A DNA stretch of 64,000 nt from Planctomycetota bacterium (GTDB lineage: Bacteria; Planctomycetota; Phycisphaerae; UBA1845; PWPN01). Made by a program: the position numbers and the translations under genes. Location: contig JAKLEZ010000016.1 of the NCBI GenBank assembly GCA_022711465.1, positions 88,106 to 152,105 of the forward strand, in the 5' to 3' direction. How positions within the stretch are numbered: position 1 is the stretch's first letter; every line of letters begins with the position of its first letter. Shown in pieces: positions 1-7,779 of the stretch. The notes under the pieces are model-generated. The model searched no databases. It was not told where the DNA came from and was given only the letters and a program-made list of their open reading frames with translations.

Positions 1-1
1 G

Positions 2-1222
2 GCCAAGCTGGCGGAGGTCTTCGGGTACGCCGCCGAACTGTTCGACGAGGTCATGATCGACGATTTCTTCGCCACCCAGTGCGAGTGCCCGGATTGTGTC
101 AAGGGGCGCGGCGACAAGTCCTGGGCCGAGTATCGATGCGATCTGCTCATGGACGTCTCCCAGCGGTTTGTCCTGGAGCCGGCCCGGAAGGCCAATCCCA
201 AGGTGAAGCTGATCCTGAAGTATCCCCAGTGGTACGAGCAGTTTCACAAGCGTGGTTACGAGGTTGTTCGCCAGACGAGGCTCTACGACAAGATCTGGGT
301 GGGCACCGAGACGCGTGAGCCGGACAGCAAGGAATGGGGCCGCAAGAGCCAGTATGAGGCTTACTTCATCATGCGCTGGCTGGGCGCGATTGGCGGCCCC
401 AAGTGCGGCGGCGGATGGTTCGATCCCTACGGTACCAAGCCGGCCACCTACGTCGAGCAGGCCCGCCAGACCATCCTGGGGGGAGCGGGCGAGGCGGTCC
501 TGTTCTGCTACGGTTCGCTGCAGAATGAGACTGGACCAGCCAACGTGAAGGCCCTGCGGCAGGAAATGCCCCGGCTGTTCCGGCTGGCGGGACTGGTGCG
601 TGGCTTGACCCCGCGGGGGATTGCCGCCCCCAAGCCGCCCAACAGCGACGCGGAGGGTGACGAGTACGTCTATGACTACCTGGGGCTGCTCGGCTTGCCC
701 TTGGTGCCGTCGGACGAGATTCGCGTCGATGTGCCGTGCGCGTTCCTGCCTCGGCAGGTGTTGAAGGACGAGGAGCTGCCCGAGAAGCTGAGCCGGATGA
801 TCAAGGCCCGCACGCCGCTGCTTCTGACGCAGACGCTGGCCAAGCTGCTGCCTGACTCGGTGAAAGTCGGCGGCGACTCCATCGAGCTGCTGGAGGTGCC
901 CAAGGACCCGTGGCAACTGATGGGCCTGCCTGCAGAGCGGTTGAAGGCGATTCGCAAGCTCATGCTTGGGCCGCTGGGTGTGGAGTTCGATGCGCCCAGC
1001 CGGGTAGCCCTCTACCTCTTCGGAGATCATATCGCAGTCATCGAGAACTTCAACGATCGTGAGGTTGAAGTCTGGGTGAAGATGGCGGCTGACAGGGCCG
1101 GTCCGCAGAGGGGTCCCAGGGCATTGCTGGGAGTTCCGGCGGATGCGGCCCCGACGACCACCGGCGGTGGCTCGACCCGAGTCACGCTGGCGCCCCGTTC
1201 ACTGATCGTTCTTGACTTCTGA
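2..1222 (+). CDS. TIM-barrel-like glycosidase-family protein, 5' partial
   Basis: The reading frame is open to the left edge, so the protein is truncated at its N-terminus; about 406 residues are visible. The segment D-E-V-M-I-D-D-F-F, with a pair of acidic residues at the end of a predicted beta strand, followed by a C-E-C-P-D-C cluster and later K-L-I-L-K-Y-P and I-W-V-G-T-E-T-R-E strands, looks like a beta/alpha barrel of the type found in hypothetical glycoside hydrolases. A smaller beta-rich domain follows from about residue 215. No established family is recognised, so substrate and activity are unknown. The gene ends about 70 bases before the converging efp gene. Function is inference; the gene itself is well supported by length and codon bias. 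Confidence 0.6.
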   Translation, partial: AKLAEVFGYAAELFDEVMIDDFFATQCECPDCVKGRGDKSWAEYRCDLLMDVSQRFVLEPARKANPKVKLILKYPQWYEQFHKRGYEVVRQTRLYDKIWVGTETREPDSKEWGRKSQYEAYFIMRWLGAIGGPKCGGGWFDPYGTKPATYVEQARQTILGGAGEAVLFCYGSLQNETGPANVKALRQEMPRLFRLAGLVRGLTPRGIAAPKPPNSDAEGDEYVYDYLGLLGLPLVPSDEIRVDVPCAFLPRQVLKDEELPEKLSRMIKARTPLLLTQTLAKLLPDSVKVGGDSIELLEVPKDPWQLMGLPAERLKAIRKLMLGPLGVEFDAPSRVALYLFGDHIAVIENFNDREVEVWVKMAADRAGPQRGPRALLGVPADAAPTTTGGGSTRVTLAPRSLIVLDF

Positions 1223-1295
1223 TGTCGAGGTGGCGACTGGGCCGGCTTGGGCATCGCCGGGCCTGGGCCGGGGTCTTGAATGATGGGTGCCTGGT

Positions 1296-1856
1296 TCAGT
1301 GCTCCTTGCCCGCGTAGGCTTTGGTGCGGGTATCGACGCGGATGAGATCGCCGGTCTTGATGAAGAGGGGCACGCGCACGGTGAGCCCGTTCTCCAGGCT
1401 GGCTTCCTTGGTGATGTTGGCGGCCGTACCGACCGAATGCTCCGGTGCGGCCGTGAGGGTTACCTTGAGGGGAATGATGTCCGGCATCTCCAGGGAGGTC
1501 GGGGCATCGTCCACGAACATGACGCGGTATTCCTGACCTTCGACAAGGAAGGGCTCGTGCCCGCCCAGCGGAGGACCGCTGAGCTCGTACTCTTCGAATG
1601 TCTCGCTGTCCATGAACACTCGGAGGTCGCCTTTGGGGTACAGGTACTGCATAGTCCGCCAGGCTCGGTCGACTTCGGCGACGGGCAGCAGATCGTCAAG
1701 CGAGCGATCCACCGGACGGCCGTCGCGAATGTCGCGGAGGGCGACGTGGACGGTCGGGCGCTGCTTGCCCGCGTGGTGTTCCTGGAAGTCGGAGACCTCG
1801 TAGACATGGTTCTGGTGTCGGATGAGCATTCCGCGTTTGAGTGGAATGTTGGCCAT
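1296..1856 (-). CDS. efp: Elongation factor P
   Basis: 186 residues, the normal length for EF-P. The three-domain architecture is visible: KOW-like N-terminal domain, central OB domain (L-Y-P-K-G-D-L-R-V-F-M-D-S-E-T-F-E region) and a C-terminal OB domain ending V-P-L-F-I-K-T-G-D-L-I-R-V-D-T-R-T. EF-P binds ribosomes stalled at polyproline stretches and promotes peptide bond formation. The tip of the domain I loop is A-G-K-Q, so the residue that is modified in many bacteria is Lys31 (equivalent to E. coli Lys34). No modification enzyme gene lies nearby. The ATG has a GAGGAG Shine-Dalgarno 7 bases upstream and an extended -10 promoter about 40 bases upstream. Confidence 0.95.
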   Translation of the reverse strand: MANIPLKRGMLIRHQNHVYEVSDFQEHHAGKQRPTVHVALRDIRDGRPVDRSLDDLLPVAEVDRAWRTMQYLYPKGDLRVFMDSETFEEYELSGPPLGGHEPFLVEGQEYRVMFVDDAPTSLEMPDIIPLKVTLTAAPEHSVGTAANITKEASLENGLTVRVPLFIKTGDLIRVDTRTKAYAGKEH

Positions 1857-2169
1857 AGCCTGTCTCCTCGGCTCGGAAATGAAGGTCGCCCTATTATACC
1901 ACGAACCGGGATGGGCAAGGCTGATGCTCGGGGTGGGGCAAGTGGGGGGGAGGCGGTCGGCGGGGAGTGCGGTCGGCGGGGTGGGGTAGCCCCTGGGCGG
2001 GCGGCGTGGGGGGGCGGCGGGACCTCCGGGAGCGAGGAGATTTCGCTGTACGCCGGGTACCCATCCGGGCTATCATTGATGGGAGGGATCCTGGGGTTTA
2101 AGGTGAAACGGGTTTGGGTGACACGGCGGGGGAGTGGGCGACCCAGACCTCGGACAGGAGTGCCCAAGC
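1857..2169. other. Divergent intergenic region efp / pseudopilin
   Basis: 313 bases between divergent genes. It holds the efp promoter at its left end and a G-rich middle with a 13-base direct repeat (GCGGTCGGCGGGG at 1953-1965 and 1969-1981). A TATCAT at 2071-2076 may be the -10 of the rightward gene, but no good -35 is seen. No coding potential found. Confidence 0.5.
1893..1901 (-). promoter_or_regulatory. Extended -10 promoter of efp
   Basis: On the minus strand this reads TGGTATAAT, a perfect -10 hexamer with the TGn extension. The -35 region is poor (GCCTTG at 17 bases), as usual for extended -10 promoters. It would start transcription about 30 bases before the efp ATG. Confidence 0.6.
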
Positions 2170-3087
2170 ATGTCTCTCGCAGACCGCCATGGTTCGAGTC
2201 GCGGCAGAACCGGCTTCACGCTGATCGAGGTTTTGGTGGTTGTCGCGATCATCGCCCTGCTGATCTCGGTGTTGATTCCGTCCCTGCACAAGGCTCGCGA
2301 GCAGGCCAAGGTCATGGTCTGCAAGACCCGGCTGGGTCAGTTGTACCGCGGCCACGCCTTCTACGCTGCTGACGACAAGCAGGGCCAGTTTCCCCACTGG
2401 AGCTGGTGGCTGTTCGACGGGGTCGGACACGGCGAGGCGAAGGTCAACTACAACGCGGCGGCCGACGTGTATGCCAAGACCGGCGGCGTACGTTCGCCCG
2501 ACTCACGTGTCTGGGTGACCTACGGTGACATCTTCCGGTATCTCCGGGATCCCGAGGTCTACTTCTGTCCCGGGGACACGAAGGTCCGGCCGCAGAGCAG
2601 CTCGATTGGCAATGGCCGGGGCTCGAACGGCCAGCATCCGATTCACAGCTTTGTGCGGGTGGTCGATCCGAATTTCTTCATTCAGAAGAAGATCGACGGA
2701 GCGGATGTCAACAATGGCCAGCTTCAGCCGGGTGATTTCATCAATCCGGACAAGCTCCGTCCGGGGGTCTTCAAGGGGGACAGCGAGGGCCTGCCCCAGG
2801 TGAAGAATTTCCAGTCAATTCCATGCCGTGTCGGCATGATGTACGAGGAGGACCAGGGGTTGGGGGACCTTGCCATCACCCGGTCTGCGACCCTGAACGA
2901 CGGGCACAGCAGCGTCGTGGTGTACACTGACTACATGTCGGCTCGTCATCAGCGCCGCGGTCATATGCTATTCTTCGACGGTCATGCCGAGTTGTGCGAG
3001 ACCGACCGGTGGAACAACTACAGCAAGGACAAGTACGTACTCTACCGGGTTCTTGGGGCGGGCAATTACATTCCTCCGAAGCCTTAA
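2170..3087 (+). CDS. Prepilin-type pseudopilin with planctomycete H-x9-DG-like tail
   Basis: 305 residues. After a short basic leader the motif R-T-G-F-T-L-I-E (cleavage after Gly15, Phe16 N-methylated, Glu20 as the +5 glutamate) starts a hydrophobic helix to about residue 40: a type IV prepilin / type II pseudopilin signal processed by PilD-type peptidase. The rest is an extracytoplasmic domain; near the C-terminus R-G-H-M-L-F-F-D-G-H-A matches the short motif common in the very large planctomycete family of these proteins. The first ATG in frame (2134) lacks a ribosome site; ATG 2170 has AGGAG 10 bases upstream. It opens a run of three same-strand genes. Cargo or partner is unknown. Confidence 0.85.
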   Translation: MSLADRHGSSRGRTGFTLIEVLVVVAIIALLISVLIPSLHKAREQAKVMVCKTRLGQLYRGHAFYAADDKQGQFPHWSWWLFDGVGHGEAKVNYNAAADVYAKTGGVRSPDSRVWVTYGDIFRYLRDPEVYFCPGDTKVRPQSSSIGNGRGSNGQHPIHSFVRVVDPNFFIQKKIDGADVNNGQLQPGDFINPDKLRPGVFKGDSEGLPQVKNFQSIPCRVGMMYEEDQGLGDLAITRSATLNDGHSSVVVYTDYMSARHQRRGHMLFFDGHAELCETDRWNNYSKDKYVLYRVLGAGNYIPPKP

Positions 3088-3105
3088 CGGCGAGGCGGTC
3101 GGGAC

Positions 3106-3501
3106 ATGAGCCATAGTTCAGGCAAATCCGATGCAGGTGGTCGCGGCCTGGGGTGGGGGCGGTTGATCTTGGGGGCCGTGGCGGCGATCTGCATCGGGGG
3201 GACGGCTTGGATCCTCTGGCCTTCGGACGAGGCCAAGCCGGAACCGGGCATCAGTGCGTTCGTGCCGAAGGTTCTCTGTTCATCCTGCGGCTTCTTTGGG
3301 GACGCGAAGGCGGTGGCGTTGGACGGCGACTCCGCGGCGGCACCCGCCCTCGGCCCGGGCTACAAGTGCCCCAAGTGCAACAAACGGACGCTCTATGCCA
3401 ACCCCTACATCTGCAAGAAATGTGCGACCCCCTTTCTGGGGCAGCCGAACGGCGCGGGCGATTTTGTCGGGAAGTGCCCCAAGTGCGGCCTGGTGAACTG
3501 A
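3106..3501 (+). CDS. Membrane-anchored zinc-ribbon protein, function unknown
   Basis: 131 residues. One predicted membrane segment (about residues 19-38) is followed by four C-x-x-C pairs at about 58-61, 88-91, 103-106 and 124-127, the last being K-C-P-K-C-G. This is the pattern of two rubredoxin-like or zinc-ribbon folds, so metal binding is likely. It starts 18 bases after the pseudopilin stop and is followed by an STN-like gene, suggesting one transcript. Family not recognised; a role in envelope assembly with the pseudopilin is only contextual inference. Confidence 0.75.
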   Translation: MSHSSGKSDAGGRGLGWGRLILGAVAAICIGGTAWILWPSDEAKPEPGISAFVPKVLCSSCGFFGDAKAVALDGDSAAAPALGPGYKCPKCNKRTLYANPYICKKCATPFLGQPNGAGDFVGKCPKCGLVN

Positions 3502-3565
3502 GTCGCATCTGTCCTGGTCCGGGGATCATTTGCCATCCAGAAGCGGCCGGATTACAAAGGACACG

Positions 3566-4537
3566 ATGACCGCAAGAGGTTCAGTCTGCCTTGGGTTGGC
3601 CCTGGTGGTGCTGGGGGCGAGCGGCGCCGGGGGCCACGCGGCCGGTTTGGACTCTCCCTGCCCGGTCGAGTGGCAGGGCTTGCCCTTTGGTGATGCCCTT
3701 CGCGAATTGGCTGGTCGGCTGGACCTGCCCTATGTCGTTGACGCGTCTGTTTCGGCGGAGGCTGCCCAGACCAGGATTCGACTCCTGGCGTCTCATGTGG
3801 ATGGTCGGCAAGCGTTGCGGTGGCTGGCTCGCTCCGCCGGCCTTGAGGCCGTGGTGGTCGACCGCACGATTCTTGTCGCCCGAGGCGACCGATTGCCTGA
3901 GGCGTGGAAATGGCGAGGGGGGGTGCCGGCGCGTGGCCGGGATGGCCAGGAAGCGGCATGGGCGGGGATGCGGGGGCGAGTGGCCGCCGTCGATTGGGTG
4001 GATGCGCCCCTGAGTGTCGTGGTTCGGGATCTGCCCAGGTCATTCGGTGTGGATCTGGTGGTCCATCCCGACATTCTGGCCAAGGAAGTCCTGATTCACC
4101 TTCAGCAGTCGGCGGCCACGCTGGAGTCTGTTCGCGATGAACTGGCCCGCAGTCTGGACGCCGAGGTGGGCTACGATGATGGTGTCCTTTGGGCTCGCCC
4201 TGCCCACCTGCCCCAGGGCCCCGCGGGATCCGCCCCTGCGTTTATTCCTGAACTTATTAACGCGAAAACGGATCAGCCGCTGCGTCGTCCGGTGGTGATC
4301 GACCGGCCGTTGGCTGACTGGCAGGCATTCCGGGGTGTTGTAGCCCGGGCGACAGGACTGAACTGCCGCGTGGAGGTTGTTGCGGGGGCGGCGTCGGCCG
4401 GGCTGGAGGCCCGGGGGTCTGTCGGGGAGGTGCTCGAGGGCGCAAGGCTTTTAGGGCTCATGAGTTACCAGCTTCAGGCGGGGGGCGAAAAGGGCTTGCC
4501 AACATTGCTCATCCAAGTACGGGCGGCCAACCGATAA
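3566..4537 (+). CDS. Secreted protein with repeated STN/secretin-like short domains
   Basis: 323 residues from ATG 3566, which has AAAGGA about 8 bases upstream; a TTG 36 bases earlier is a weaker alternative. An N-terminal signal peptide (hydrophobic stretch ending A-G-G-H-A-A) is clear. Three segments follow the pattern of the STN or secretin N0 fold: a short strand, then G-x-P-F-x-D-A-L-R-E-L-A, then a strand with V-V-D and a later x-A-L-x-x-L-A. Such domains occur at the N-terminus of secretins and TonB receptors and in stand-alone planctomycete proteins. There is no secretin pore. Position after the pseudopilin suggests an accessory role in a secretion or pilus-like system. Family assignment is moderate. 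Confidence 0.65.
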   Translation: MTARGSVCLGLALVVLGASGAGGHAAGLDSPCPVEWQGLPFGDALRELAGRLDLPYVVDASVSAEAAQTRIRLLASHVDGRQALRWLARSAGLEAVVVDRTILVARGDRLPEAWKWRGGVPARGRDGQEAAWAGMRGRVAAVDWVDAPLSVVVRDLPRSFGVDLVVHPDILAKEVLIHLQQSAATLESVRDELARSLDAEVGYDDGVLWARPAHLPQGPAGSAPAFIPELINAKTDQPLRRPVVIDRPLADWQAFRGVVARATGLNCRVEVVAGAASAGLEARGSVGEVLEGARLLGLMSYQLQAGGEKGLPTLLIQVRAANR

Positions 4538-4551
4538 GCCCCATACGGCGA

Positions 4552-4579
4552 AAGGGCTTGGGGCACGGAAAAAGCCCTT
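4552..4579 (+). terminator. Hairpin after the STN-like gene
   Basis: Perfect 8-base inverted repeat AAGGGCTT (4552-4559) and AAGCCCTT (4572-4579) with a 12-base loop, 15 bases after the stop codon. There is no T run, so intrinsic termination is not certain. Its right arm overlaps the -35 box of the next promoter. Confidence 0.4.
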
Positions 4580-4605
4580 GACGGGTCAGGATTGAGGTAT
4601 ACACT
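4578..4605 (+). promoter_or_regulatory. Sigma-70-like promoter of the acidic-protein gene
   Basis: TTGACG at 4578-4583 and TACACT at 4600-4605 with a 16-base spacer. Predicted start near 4612, giving a leader of about 60 bases before the ATG at 4671. The same -10 and spacing recur at 58066-58093. Confidence 0.6.
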
Positions 4606-4670
4606 TTCCGCGGACGGTAACCGGTAGCTCCGATTGTCGACCCATGTTGTTCATGTGAGGGAGCGTTGAC

Positions 4671-5012
4671 ATGCTGTGTGTGGATTCAAATGCCGAGGAT
4701 CTGAGCCTCCAGGCCGTCGCCGATCCTACCTCCGGGGACCGGGCGGAGACGAGTGTCCTGGTGCTTCAAGGCACCGGCCGATTCTCCGCTCCCGGCTTCG
4801 GGCCGGCCATCCGCTGGGCATTCGCCCCGGGGTCGTTCGAAGTTCAGTGTGCTCGTCGCGAGGATGACGAGGAGGAGGACGAGGAAGAGTTCGAGGACTA
4901 TCCCTTCGAGGAGGAGGATGAGGACGATTTCGACGACGATCTTGACGATGACCTGGACGACGACCTCGACGACGACGAGGACATGGACGATGATCTGGAA
5001 GAAGAGGAGTGA
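4671..5012 (+). CDS. Small protein with extremely acidic Asp/Glu tail
   Basis: 113 residues. The first 60 residues are ordinary and may form a small beta domain. From about residue 63 to the end nearly every residue is Asp or Glu, including a D-D-D-L-D repeat unit four times over. The ATG has GGGAG about 9 bases upstream and a well-formed promoter, so expression is likely. Acidic tails of this kind are seen in chaperone-like, metal-binding or nucleic-acid-mimic proteins; none of these can be chosen from sequence. The next gene encodes a strongly basic protein, a notable contrast. No family recognised. Confidence 0.75.
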   Translation: MLCVDSNAEDLSLQAVADPTSGDRAETSVLVLQGTGRFSAPGFGPAIRWAFAPGSFEVQCARREDDEEEDEEEFEDYPFEEEDEDDFDDDLDDDLDDDLDDDEDMDDDLEEEE

Positions 5013-5049
5013 TTGCCGGGTCCAGATTATCGCCGTCGCACTTCAACCG

Positions 5050-5080
5050 GGTGACTGATCGACGGACCCGATCACTCACC
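5050..5080 (+). terminator. Stem-loop between acidic and basic small genes
   Basis: GGTGACTGATC (5050-5060) can pair with GATCACTCACC (5070-5080) with one mismatch and a 9-base loop. It lies 37 bases past the stop codon. A 12-base direct repeat, AACCGGGTGACT, is at 5045-5056 and again at 5091-5102. It could be a terminator or an attenuator of the next gene; no T run follows. Confidence 0.35.
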
Positions 5081-5096
5081 ACTGCGGGGTAACCGG

Positions 5097-5438
5097 GTGA
5101 CTGTCTTACCTGAAGAGCAACAGCCGTATACCGGACCGGAGCGACGCAGCCAGGACCGGCGAGCACCGGTCGATCGTCGGGGGGGCCTGGAGCGTCGCCG
5201 GGGGCCGGGTCGCCGCCGGAGTGATCTTCGCCGGCAGGCCGAAGAAGGGGAGATGACCGACGAGCTCCTCGAGTTTGTCCTGGCCGTCGACGAGTACAAG
5301 CGGATCAACAAGCGCCCGTTCCCGACTTGGAGCGAGGTGTTTGAAGTGATACGATATCTAGGGTACCGCAAGGTAGCGGACCGTGGTGAGCACATCGATC
5401 GCCCGGCGGGGGATCCGTCGGAGCCTTCGAAGAGTTGA
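5097..5438 (+). CDS. Small Arg-rich protein, RRxxDRR repeats
   Basis: 113 residues from a GTG with GGGG 7 bases upstream. The N-terminal half carries G-P-E-R-R-x-x-D-R-R-x-P-x-D-R-R type repeats (about residues 13-45), very basic and probably disordered. The C-terminal half, E-M-T-D-E-L-L-E-F-V-L-A-V-D-E-Y-K and W-S-E-V-F-E-V-I-R-Y-L-G-Y-R-K-V-A, reads like a compact helical domain. The repeat is widespread as a linker in bacterial proteins; the helical part is not recognised. It follows the acidic-tail gene and precedes a membrane protein on the same strand. Confidence 0.65.
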   Translation: MTVLPEEQQPYTGPERRSQDRRAPVDRRGGLERRRGPGRRRSDLRRQAEEGEMTDELLEFVLAVDEYKRINKRPFPTWSEVFEVIRYLGYRKVADRGEHIDRPAGDPSEPSKS

Positions 5439-5465
5439 CCGGATGTTTCAGCCGGGAGATCGGGC

Positions 5466-6128
5466 TTGGAGATGACCGACCAAGCTGCGTTCGTGTTCAA
5501 GACCATCCTTGCCCTGGGACCGCTGGCGGTCTACTTCCTGGGCTTGGGGCTGGTCAACAGCCAGGCTCGCCCGTGCATTCTGAGCGCCCGGGCGGACTTC
5601 TGCATCCTCGCCACCGTGTTTGTTCCGCTGATCGCCGCGCCCGTTGTTTTGCTGCTGGAGCATGACCAGGTTGGCCTGGTCAGTGTGGCCATTATCGGCG
5701 TGGCCGGTCTGTTCTTCACCCTGTTGCCCCGTCCGGGCAGCGGCTGGGTGGTGTACAACTGCAGCCCGGCTCAGGGTCGCCGCCTGCTGTACCAGGCCTA
5801 CCGGCGGCTCGGCTGGCGGGTCGAGTCGGCGGAGCCCGACCGGCACCGCATTCCCGGGGCCGGCCTCAGCGTCAGCCTGAGTGCTCTGCCTCTGCTGCGG
5901 AGCGTCACCCTCTCGGTGGAGAGTGCCGACCGCCGGGACTCCGCGGCCAAGTCGCACGAGCTGGTCGCCGCGTTCCGCGATGAGCTGGCGGAAGAGGCCA
6001 TGCTCCCGTCCGCCACCGGCGTCAGCCTGGTGGTTATCGGCGCCGCCCTCCTCGGCGTACCGATGTGGTACCTGTTCCACAACATGCAACTCATCGTCGA
6101 CGTGGTCCGCCGAATCCTGACCGCGTGA
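5466..6128 (+). CDS. Membrane protein, function unknown
   Basis: 220 residues. Predicted membrane segments at about 13-30, 43-65, 67-88 and 184-205 flank a soluble middle part (about 95-175) rich in short strands. Start is uncertain: TTG 5466 has GGGAG 7 bases upstream, while ATG 5472 has GGAG directly against it. Short spacing (27 bases) to the Arg-rich gene suggests co-transcription. No family recognised. The gene converges with the oxidoreductase on the minus strand. Confidence 0.7.
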   Translation: MEMTDQAAFVFKTILALGPLAVYFLGLGLVNSQARPCILSARADFCILATVFVPLIAAPVVLLLEHDQVGLVSVAIIGVAGLFFTLLPRPGSGWVVYNCSPAQGRRLLYQAYRRLGWRVESAEPDRHRIPGAGLSVSLSALPLLRSVTLSVESADRRDSAAKSHELVAAFRDELAEEAMLPSATGVSLVVIGAALLGVPMWYLFHNMQLIVDVVRRILTA

Positions 6129-6223
6129 GCATTCCTGGCGGGTGAACTCGCGGCGTACCGCGGAAGCGCCTGCCCTACCTTGTGATCGTGGTCACATCGG
6201 GTATCCGACGTTGTGGGCGTCTT

Positions 6224-7417
6224 CTACAGCCGGTACTGCGGGATTTTCAGCAGCTCGCCGTTCTTCAAGGCGGACTGATGGGCGACGATTCCGGCCACGG
6301 TCATGTTGAGGGCCTGGGCGATATCGATGAGGGGTTTGCGGTTCTCGAGGATCGCGGTGACGAACTCGTTCATCAGGTATCCGTGCGAGCCGCCGTGGCC
6401 GCCGGCGTCGACCTTCGGGGGGAGCGGCGGGCGCTTGAGGTTGGGCAGGTTTTTCTCCAGACCCTCGTATTTGCCGTAGAACGAGCCCTTCTGGCCGCGG
6501 ATCCGGCCCTTTTCGCCGCTGTCGCCGGGGGTATCCCAGCTGACCGCCATCCGCGACATGCCGCCCTCGCTGGTGCGGAACAGGGCGATCTCGGTGCCGA
6601 ACGGGTTCTTGTAGGGGTTGTTCGCCGGCTTGAGTTGATTGATGAGGCTCGGGATTCCCATGCACGAGACTTCGGTGAAGCTTCCGCCGCTGGCCCCCAC
6701 GTAGTAAGCGTTGGAGTGGGTGGGGTACCACTGCGGAGGCAAGCCGACGCGCCAGCCCTTGTAGGACGGGATGGGCTCGGACATATAGTGGTAGTACTCG
6801 CCTTCGGAGTAGACCAGCTTGCCGAGGCCGCCGGCGTTGTAGATCTGCCGCATGGCGTAGAGGTCTTCGTGGAAGTAGGAGGTTTCGAACAGCATATACT
6901 TTCTTCCGGTGTTTTTGACCGCCTCGAAGAGCATGTCGGCCTCCTCGAGCGAGCCGAAGACTGCGGGTACGGCCGAGGCGACGTCCTTGCCGCTCTTCAG
7001 CACCTCGATGCACAGCCGGGCGTGGCTTGGGGCGTCGGTGGCGACGAACACCGCCTCGATGGACTTGTCCTTGATCATCTCCTCGAGCGAGGGGTACGTC
7101 TTGTCGCAGCGGCAGGCCTTGGCCAGTTCGGCGCAGCGGTCGGGTTGCAGGTCGGCCACGCCCGTGATCTGGACGTTGGGGTGGTCCTGGAAGCTGAAGG
7201 CGGCCCCGAAGCTGCAGACTCCGTAGCCCGCGATGCCGACCTTGATCTTGCGGTCCGAGACCGGCTTCCAGCCCTTCGAGGCGTTCGGATCGGTGGGGGC
7301 CTTCTCGAAGCCCTGAATCACCTTCTCCTCGGCCCGGGCGGTCTGGGACAGGCCCAGGGCGGCGGCGCCGGCGCCGACCGCCTGCAGGAATGAACGTCGG
7401 GTGGATCGATCGCGCAT
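6224..7417 (-). CDS. Tat-exported Gfo/Idh/MocA-family oxidoreductase
   Basis: 397 residues. The N-terminus has a Tat signal (T-R-R-S-F-L-Q, then an Ala/Gly-rich stretch ending T-A-R-A). A Rossmann domain follows with I-K-V-G-I-A-G-Y-G-V-C (about residues 58-68), a variant of G-x-G-x-x-G. The middle E-T-S-Y-F-H-E-D and later G-G-H-G-G-S-H-G-Y motifs fit the C-terminal substrate domain of this family. Members oxidise or epimerise sugars or inositols with bound NAD(P). Exported versions are abundant in Planctomycetes and are usually of unknown substrate. AAGGAGG lies 7 bases before the ATG. No obvious sugar operon is adjacent. Confidence 0.88.
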   Translation of the reverse strand: MRDRSTRRSFLQAVGAGAAALGLSQTARAEEKVIQGFEKAPTDPNASKGWKPVSDRKIKVGIAGYGVCSFGAAFSFQDHPNVQITGVADLQPDRCAELAKACRCDKTYPSLEEMIKDKSIEAVFVATDAPSHARLCIEVLKSGKDVASAVPAVFGSLEEADMLFEAVKNTGRKYMLFETSYFHEDLYAMRQIYNAGGLGKLVYSEGEYYHYMSEPIPSYKGWRVGLPPQWYPTHSNAYYVGASGGSFTEVSCMGIPSLINQLKPANNPYKNPFGTEIALFRTSEGGMSRMAVSWDTPGDSGEKGRIRGQKGSFYGKYEGLEKNLPNLKRPPLPPKVDAGGHGGSHGYLMNEFVTAILENRKPLIDIAQALNMTVAGIVAHQSALKNGELLKIPQYRL

Positions 7418-7779
7418 CGCGGGTCCTCCTTGAAGATGTCGCCGGAAATCGGCGAATCAGCGACGTTTACACCGGCTGGCGGGGTGCGTCAAGGACGGGC
7501 GGGAGATGAGGGATGGAGAGTAGCGAAAGGGGGCTCCCGCATCACAGAGTGGCCTGGGACTGGTCAGCGACAGCGACAGCCATTCTGCGTTTCCCGTTCT
7601 CCATTTTCAAGCCGGTGTCTGCGGCGTGCGATGGCATTCTTCGTCGTCAGGGGTAGAATCCGAGGGGAATGTCTGGCGGCCTGGGGCGATGCGCTCGACG
7701 ACTGGGTTGAGTGTGTGGGCGCGAGATGGATTGTCCGGGGCGGTTGCGGGGGGATTGTGGGTCGGGAGGTGGCCTTGCG
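7418..7779. other. Divergent intergenic region before GTPase pair
   Basis: 362 bases. It holds the tentative leftward promoter and a TAGAAT at 7654-7659 that may be the -10 for the GTPase operon, about 115 bases before its ATG, without a clear -35. No conserved coding sequence or repeat is seen. Confidence 0.4.
7466..7492 (-). promoter_or_regulatory. Possible promoter of the oxidoreductase gene
   Basis: On the minus strand TTGACG (7492-7487) and TGTAAA (7471-7466) are separated by 15 bases. This would start transcription about 40 bases before the ATG at 7417. The short spacer and imperfect -10 make it tentative. Confidence 0.35.

Noticed and set aside
6129..6223. Terminator between the convergent membrane-protein and oxidoreductase genes
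   Set aside because: Only a 4-base stem (GTGA/TCAC near 6181) is visible, too weak to support.
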